From Miscanthus floridulus (lineage: Eukaryota; Streptophyta; Magnoliopsida; Poales; Poaceae): a DNA stretch of 64,000 bases. The DNA is taken from assembly GCF_019320115.1 (NCBI RefSeq), contig NC_089591.1, positions 19,074,502 to 19,138,501 of the forward strand, in the 5' to 3' direction. The notes under the pieces were generated by a model. The model saw nothing but the letters and a program-made list of their open reading frames with translations. It ran no database searches and was not told the DNA's origin. This document shows positions 58,181 to 64,000 of the stretch, in pieces; within the stretch, counting starts at the first letter, position 1; every line of letters starts with the position of its first letter. The translations under genes were made by a program, and so were the position numbers.

Positions 58181-61100
58181 TGTCGCGGAACCGACCAATT
58201 TATAAGAATACAAGTACAATGGCAATCCACAAGCGGTCGCACTGTCATACTTGAATCCATATAAACCCGGTAGTCCATCGAGTACCACGACGGGTCTCGA
58301 TAAACGATTTACAACAACCAAGATCGTACAAGATTCAACATACATGCCACATATTACATAAAGTTCATAGATACTTTTCATCATCAGAGTACGAATAGAA
58401 AGTTATTACAAACCGAGTTTGATAATTAAAGCGGAAGCAAATAAGTTTGAAGATAAGTTTCCAACATAGTTTGATACAGTGCCAAGCCAGATCACGGTCC
58501 ACAAAAGCAAGGGTAGGAATTACTAAAGAAGCCTACCCAAGGCTTACTCCTCATCCACAGCGGGATAGAAGCAACTCTTGCAATAACCATGGTACACAGT
58601 GCCATCTGCAACAATGGGAAAATAAACCCTGAGTACGAGAAGGTACTCAGCTAGACTTACTCGTCATGAACCAGAAATAAAATGACTCCAAGGATTATGC
58701 AAGGCTGTATAAGTGGACGTAACTTGATAACATTTTGCGAAAAAGGCAATTAACCGTTGTACAATTGTGATTCTTTTATCAAGTTAATTGTAACTATTCA
58801 TTTCTAGATTAGCAACTATCCTGTGCCAAACATGTGATATATTATTTAGAATCATACAATAGTAACCATAGCAGGTATTGTAATTCCATATTCATCTGAA
58901 CCATCATGTTTCATAATATGGTTACTACGATGTTGGGACTAGCCAAGTTTCTCACTATCCGGGAGAGACGGCGATTCGAATCGATTTCAACCAGCTGGGA
59001 ATTTATTCCTAACACAAACCCAGATCTATTAGCCACGATAGTCTTAGGTCACCTTTGGTACAACTCAGGTACACATTTCGCGGGTTCGTACCGCGCCGCA
59101 CAATCTGGAACACCAAATGCCAGGATGCTCAGGCCAAGCCTGCCCTTGGGCTCAGTCTGATCGTTCCCCAGAAGGAGCGCACAACAGAACGGTTCTCGGC
59201 CTGAGTTGAATTACTCAGCTTCGCGGTCGGAACGAGTTATCCGGCCAGCTAAGTGAGAGGCATGCGTTCAATCTTGTCAGAAGCGCCAACAACGGTACGG
59301 TCCTTAATCAACACAGACGGGGATAAGTCCACACCCAAGACCTCCATGCCTTGTTGCTTCCCTATCGACCTCCCGTCCGGTCTCAATTTACTTTTACCAC
59401 ATGGTTCTGTTCCACGATAGCAGATATAGCCAACCGTGCTCCGGTATCCACCTATATCTCGCAGGTGACAGGACATCACCCGACTTCTACCAGTCTAAGC
59501 ATGGCTAAGCATATATTCGATCCTGGACCTATACCGGTTAAAGGGTTAATATCTGGACAAGGAATGTACATGCATCAAGTGGTTTCATTCAACTCGTATC
59601 ACCTAATGCATCAATCATAAATACGTAAGTAAACATTTGTAAATTACTGGGAGACTTATAATGCTCCGGGGCTTGCCTCGCAGAAAGGAAGTAGGGCGAT
59701 GGTCAGGGCACTCCGGAAGCTCTTCAGGGTTCTGCTCCACGCCTTCGGGAGTGGGGGCTTGCGGATTCTCCTGCGGGTTCCCTTCCTCTGCTTCTTCGAA
59801 TTCCAGCAACGTGATCTCTTCCTCCGATCCTAGATGCATGAGTATGGTATGAGTATTACGAATGCATAATGTTAACAAGTGCCTCGCGTTGTTTGAGTAG
59901 GTGCATATCTCTTCTCGATTACTACTTAACTATTTCTACAATGTATCGACCACGCCATACAGTAGTTACTTGTTTCACTCATAACTGGAGTTCTACAAAT
60001 TCAAAAACAGTGATCCTGGACTTTCTGGAAAGCTTATCAAATTCTCTACAACTTTGTTATTAACCATTTTTACAGTCTACACTTGTTTCAACATGTAACT
60101 CATTACACTCTAGAATCAGTCCAGAAATGACTTGACATGCAATATAAAGTAATAACACTTCTACTTCAGGTAATTATTCAAAATTTGACAACCTAGAACC
60201 TACCAACAGTTTCAGCATACCAAATACAGTTAAGATGATATAATGGTGAAGCCCAAACTATTTATTAAATTGCCTTTATTATTTTATTTAGATATCTAGG
60301 TTAAATAATAAATATATATCAAATGTGCTTAATAAATTCTCAAAATTTTACAGAGTCTTACTAATGCTATCAAAGGACCACTATAAAAATTTCATGTTAT
60401 TTTACTAAGTAGAACATTCTATACCAAAATAATAAGGAAGCAAGGCTTGAAATAGCATAAATGGAAAATCCTATTGAAAAGTGTCAAGCAACAGATTTCT
60501 TATTTTTCTTAACATCCATATGGTACTAGTATCACCTCCAACAAATTTCATGAATTTTGGACTCATAATTAATTTATAAAAATTCATGCAAGGATTAACT
60601 ATTTATAAAAGAAAAATCTATAACTATAGATCTACCCATGTACTGGTCCTCAAATTTTTACCCAAGCTCATGTATGACAATAATAGCCTACCACAAAAAT
60701 TTCATAATTTTTGGAGCACAGGAACTCTAGATATAAAATAAACAAATTTGAATGCATTCAAAAGCACATTTCAATTCCTAATTTAAATCCCCAAAAATTT
60801 CTACTGTTGAACCCAAGAACATATTTTTCTTAAATACTACACTTCCTAAGCAACACAATCATATTTATTTCACAATTTTAGGAGCTACCAAACTAAAGAT
60901 ACAAAAATAACAAAACACATCAAAAACTGGATTCAAAATGAGTTAGCCTTCACTACTGCTGTCGCTGACAGGTGGGACCCGCTGGTCAGGGGACCCCACA
61001 TGTCATCGACACCGAAGCAGAGTGGCGGCGCTGTACGCTGCGGGCGCGGCCAGAGCTCGCCGACGGCGAACTCGCCGGCGGTGACATCATCACACGATGA

Positions 61101-62562
61101 TCTACTCGACTTCGCGCATCGATTGAGCTACGTGGGTGGCCTTCTCGTCGGAGCTAGCGGCTACGGCGGCGGCCATGGCGGGGTGGAGGCGCAGGTCGAC
61201 GGTGAAACGCCGGTGACGACCTCGGTGGCCCGATCTAAGGCTCGGACGAGCACCGGGGTACTACAGTGGACTTAGCGCACCAGCTATCACGGGGAATGGT
61301 AGGCTACAACGGTGTGGCCACTACGACGGATCACGGCGGCGAACTCCGACGAGAGCGTGCGCGTTGCTGCGGCTTACCAAGCTTGGTCAGCGAGCACGGG
61401 AGGGAGTAGTGGGTCGCTGGGGAGACGGAGGAGCTATGGTGGTGGTGCTGGAGTGGCTAGGCGCGGGCTGCGCGCGGCTATGGCGATGGCGGAGCTGTGG
61501 GCGCTCGGCGGCTACTGTAGCGGAGAAGAAAGGGCGCCGGGAGCGAAATGGGAGCGCGGCCAAGTGCGGCCGGGCGCTGGCGTGATGAAGGCGCGCTCGG
61601 GCGCGGCGTGGCCTGCGCGAACAGAGCGCTGGCGACGCGCGGCCGTCGCCGGGGACACGCGGCGCGCGATGTCTGAAGCCGGTCGGCCATTGACGTCGCG
61701 ATTCAGTTAGTCAGAAACGCGATGGCTGAGCCTGACGACGTACTTTCGTGGAGCTTGATCTTCTAATCCGTGACGTATTAGTGCACACAATCTACACCAA
61801 AGTTGTAGCTCTAAGTACCATCTGTAATTCATATAAAACGATCAAGACCTAATTCGCAACGGTTAAGGAGGAAAATCGTGCTCAAAGTTGGCTTGTCAGG
61901 CTGTCGGTGTTCACGACTTAGCAAAAATTTGCTAAGTGTAGAACTTGTGATTTCTCTGATTTTTGAAACCCAAATTCACACATGTTAGGAGCTGAATCAG
62001 TCAAAGGCCCAAAAATCAAAGTTGTTCCTTATGTCAAACACTACAACATTACTTTAGTGAACTCCTCCATGCAAGGTCCCTAACACTTAGTTCAACTTTA
62101 GTCAAACATGTCACTTTGAAAACATGCTACATATACAAACCATGGCTAAATGACCAAACTAGCCCTAGCACTAAATACCAAAGTTGTTCCTAATGACATC
62201 CTAAGCATGTTAAAACAATTTGCAAGGTCATTTAAGCATTTCATGTAGTAGTCACTCATATAGCCATTCAGGTCAACACATGAAATATCACTTAAGTGCT
62301 GGATCATGAAATGTGGCCTTCATGAACAAGGTTCTTTTTGTTAACCTAAGTATAGCTAAGGTGTTTTAGTGACCAACATTACCTACTTGCATTCATTTGT
62401 ACAAGATCATATGCATATGTTCTAAGAAACACGAGATAACAAGTAATGTTTCATATGTTTTGATCAAATGTTTCAATTGTAAATGATGATTTAGGAATGC
62501 TTGATGCTCATGCTCATGTTATGCAAGCCAAGTTATGCAAGGCTAACACCCGAGGTGTTACA
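58181..62562 (-). repeat. 5' LTR of TE-B (4382 bp)
   Basis: Same length and content as 47303-51684. On the minus strand it ends GGTTCCGCGACA next to the primer site. It would drive transcription of TE-B. Confidence 0.95.
59615..59839 (-). CDS. Small acidic frame inside TE-B right LTR, 74 aa, function unknown
   Basis: LTR copy of the frame at 48961-48737, with a few substitutions and no break. Being in the 5' LTR, it is the copy that could be transcribed from the element promoter, if that lies upstream. Confidence 0.35.
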   Translation of the reverse strand: MHLGSEEEITLLEFEEAEEGNPQENPQAPTPEGVEQNPEELPECPDHRPTSFLRGKPRSIISLPVIYKCLLTYL

Positions 62563-62567
62563 AGGTG
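62563..62567. repeat. Target-site duplication of TE-B, right
   Basis: AGGTG, equal to 47298-47302. Confidence 0.95.
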
Positions 62568-64000
62568 GAAGTGAAAGTGCTACAAGAAGGGTTAGTGGGA
62601 GCAACAATGATAGGCTTATAGAATGATTCATCAATTAAGTCACAAGATAAGCCTACATTACATGTCTCAACATGCTTCTTCTCATTTTGCCCATTAAACA
62701 AAGTGGAATGAGCTTTTTTAAGCATCTTGTGTGCCTTGCCAAGCTTCTCATGGGCTTCCTCCAGCCTCTCATGAGATGCATTGAGCTCATCAAAGGCTTG
62801 CTTAAGGGCTTTTAGTTCCTTACGCAAGCTTTTGCATTCCATTCTCTTAATGTCAAAGTGTTCTTTAGCATCATCTAGCATGTCGAGTAGTTCATCCTTA
62901 GTTGGTTCATCATCATCACTATCACTTTTATTTTCATTTTCATTATCATGTTCCTCATCACTTCCATCATCACAAGTTTGTACCTTAGTGGCCTTAGCCA
63001 TGAAGCATGATGGAGTGTCAAAGAGAGAAGGCTTCTCATTGATAGCAATACTTGCAAGTGCCTTCTTCTTGGTGGTCATGTCATCATCACTATCATCATC
63101 ATCACTTGAGGAAGCATCACTATCCCAAGTGACCACATATGAACCACCCTTCTTGTTTTTCTTGAAGGTCATCTTGTCCTTCTTCTCTTTCTTTTCCTTC
63201 TTGTCCTTCTTCTTATTCTTCTTGTCATCATCATTGTCACTATTGTATGGGCATTGAGCAACAAGGTGATCTTTGCTTCTGCAATTGAAGCACCTTCTTG
63301 ACTCTTCCTTGTTCTTGGATGAAGACTTCTTTCTTCTAGCATGGTAGCCCTTCTTCATCATCAACTTGCCAAATCTCTTGACAAAGAGAGCCATCTTCTC
63401 ATCATCCGTCTCATCAAAGCTCAAGTCTTCATCATCACTTGATGATTCTTGCTTTGCCTTGCCCTTGGATGATGTGGCCTTGAATGCCATACTCTTCTTC
63501 TTCTCATCCTTCTTCTCATCTTTATTTTCCTTCTTTTCTTCTTTCTCATCATTGTCTCTATATGTATCATCGATCATTATATTTCCCAACACTTGGTTTG
63601 GTGTCATAGTGTCCAAACCACTCCTCACTAGAATAGTGACCAATGTGGCAAATCTTGAGGGTAGGCATCTCAAGAACTTATGGGAGAAGTCCTTGTCATC
63701 CACCTTCTCTCCATGTGCTTTTAGATCATTGACAAGCACTTGAAGCCTATGAAACATCTCTGGCACACTCTCATCCTCCTTCATCTTGAAACTAGCAAAC
63801 TTCTCCTTGAGGATATATGCCTTGGCACCCTTCACTGCTTGAGTGCCCTCAAATGACTCCTCCAACTTCTTCCAAGCCTCATAAGTCATCTCAATGTTCT
63901 TGATTTGCTCAAATGTTCTCTCATCAATAGCATCATGAATGGCACTAAGAGCAATATTATTGTTTTGGAGAAGTACTTCTTCGGCGGTGGTGGAATTCTC
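62563..64000 (-). pseudogene. Sirevirus gag, N-terminal and central part, interrupted by TE-B
   Basis: The frame is open from the window edge (64000) to the TE-B border with no stop. It has the copia gag domain (YEAWKKLEESF, then LKEKFASFKMKEDES, then LPSRFATLV), a zinc knuckle CFNCRSKDHLVAQC, Lys- and Asp-rich low-complexity runs, and a long coiled coil (ERLEEAHEKLGKAHKMLKKA). It ends at STFTST, where TE-B enters; the rest of gag is at 47302. The upstream start lies outside the window. Unlike the other elements this gag shows no damage apart from the insertion. Confidence 0.9.

Larger units (their letters stand above)
47303..62562 (-). mobile_element. TE-B: structurally complete Ty3/gypsy chromovirus-like element with extra H3-tail frame
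   Basis: Two LTRs of equal length (4382 bp), a 5 bp duplication, a primer site and a polypurine tract define a complete 15.26 kb insertion on the minus strand. Internal order: primer site, leader, H3-tail frame (57414-56836), its decayed extension, gag, protease, RT, RNase H, integrase, chromodomain-like tail. The gag-pol has stops and one frameshift, so it cannot now move by itself. Its 3' LTR is the left copy and its 5' LTR the right copy. Confidence 0.95.
35411..64000 (-). mobile_element. Ty1/copia Sirevirus-lineage retrotransposon, 3' LTR to gag, three elements nested inside
   Basis: The order on the minus strand is gag (64000-62563), gag end and protease, integrase, RT, RNase H, a long 3' non-coding part with repeated polypurine tracts, and the 3' LTR. 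Integrase before RT marks Ty1/copia. The long Lys/Asp-rich gag, the coiled-coil tail and the repeated GGGGGAG tracts point to the Sirevirus (Maximus/SIRE) lineage. It is interrupted by a hAT-like element, a gypsy solo LTR and TE-B. The 5' LTR is beyond base 64000. Confidence 0.88.

Noticed and set aside
62781..63743. Ser-rich plus-strand frames
   Set aside because: Shadows of the Asp/Lys-rich Sirevirus gag on the minus strand.

Overview
The window is plant nuclear DNA from a grass, probably a panicoid or andropogonoid species. This is judged from the retroelement families, the multi-kilobase LTRs, an initiator-Met tRNA primer site, a grass-type Helitron end and a plant mobile domain frame. 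There is no bacterial gene organisation, and I found no intact ordinary host gene, tRNA, rRNA or CRISPR array. The window is a pile of mobile elements inserted into one another, most of them decayed.

Layout. 1-7990: right half of a Ty3/gypsy element on + (TE-A, Tekay/Del-like chromovirus) ending in a 4.6 kb LTR. 7991-14394: decayed, mostly non-coding sequence rich in AGCCGAT, taken as the interior of a Tat-like element on - (TAT1). 14395-16171 plus 31810-31899: one TAT1 LTR split by a Helitron (16172-31809, +). The Helitron carries exon-like host gene fragments and is itself interrupted by a second Tat-like element (TAT2, 19930-31616, +), which has gag and protease, no recognisable RT or integrase, and an antisense plant mobile domain frame. 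31900-35410: an Athila-like gag-pol on +, cut inside integrase by a Ty1/copia Sirevirus on - (35411 to beyond 64000). The Sirevirus is interrupted three times: by a 989 bp hAT-like element in its LTR (35599-36587), by a gypsy-type solo LTR in RNase H (39461-44044), and by a full-length relative of TE-A in gag (TE-B, 47303-62562, -).

TE-B is complete in structure: two 4382 bp LTRs, a 5 bp target duplication (AGGTG), an initiator-Met primer site and a polypurine tract. Its gag-pol has four in-frame stops and a frameshift. Between the primer site and gag lies an open frame (57414-56836, -) whose protein starts MARTKQTARKST, identical to histone H3 residues 1-11 after Met removal, with 17 of 21 matches over the first 21 residues. 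It continues into what looks like a double-stranded-RNA-binding fold. The same element's integrase ends in a chromodomain-like segment, the kind of module that reads methylated H3 tails. A retrotransposon protein joining an H3-tail mimic to an RNA-binding-like domain is the most interesting thing in the window.

Other points of note are the exact Helitron A/T insertion inside a split LTR, a cluster of TGACGTCA, W-box and G-box motifs in the solo LTR, a small acidic frame conserved in three LTR copies, and the TAT2 antisense frame. Family assignments come from reading protein motifs by eye; no database search was run.
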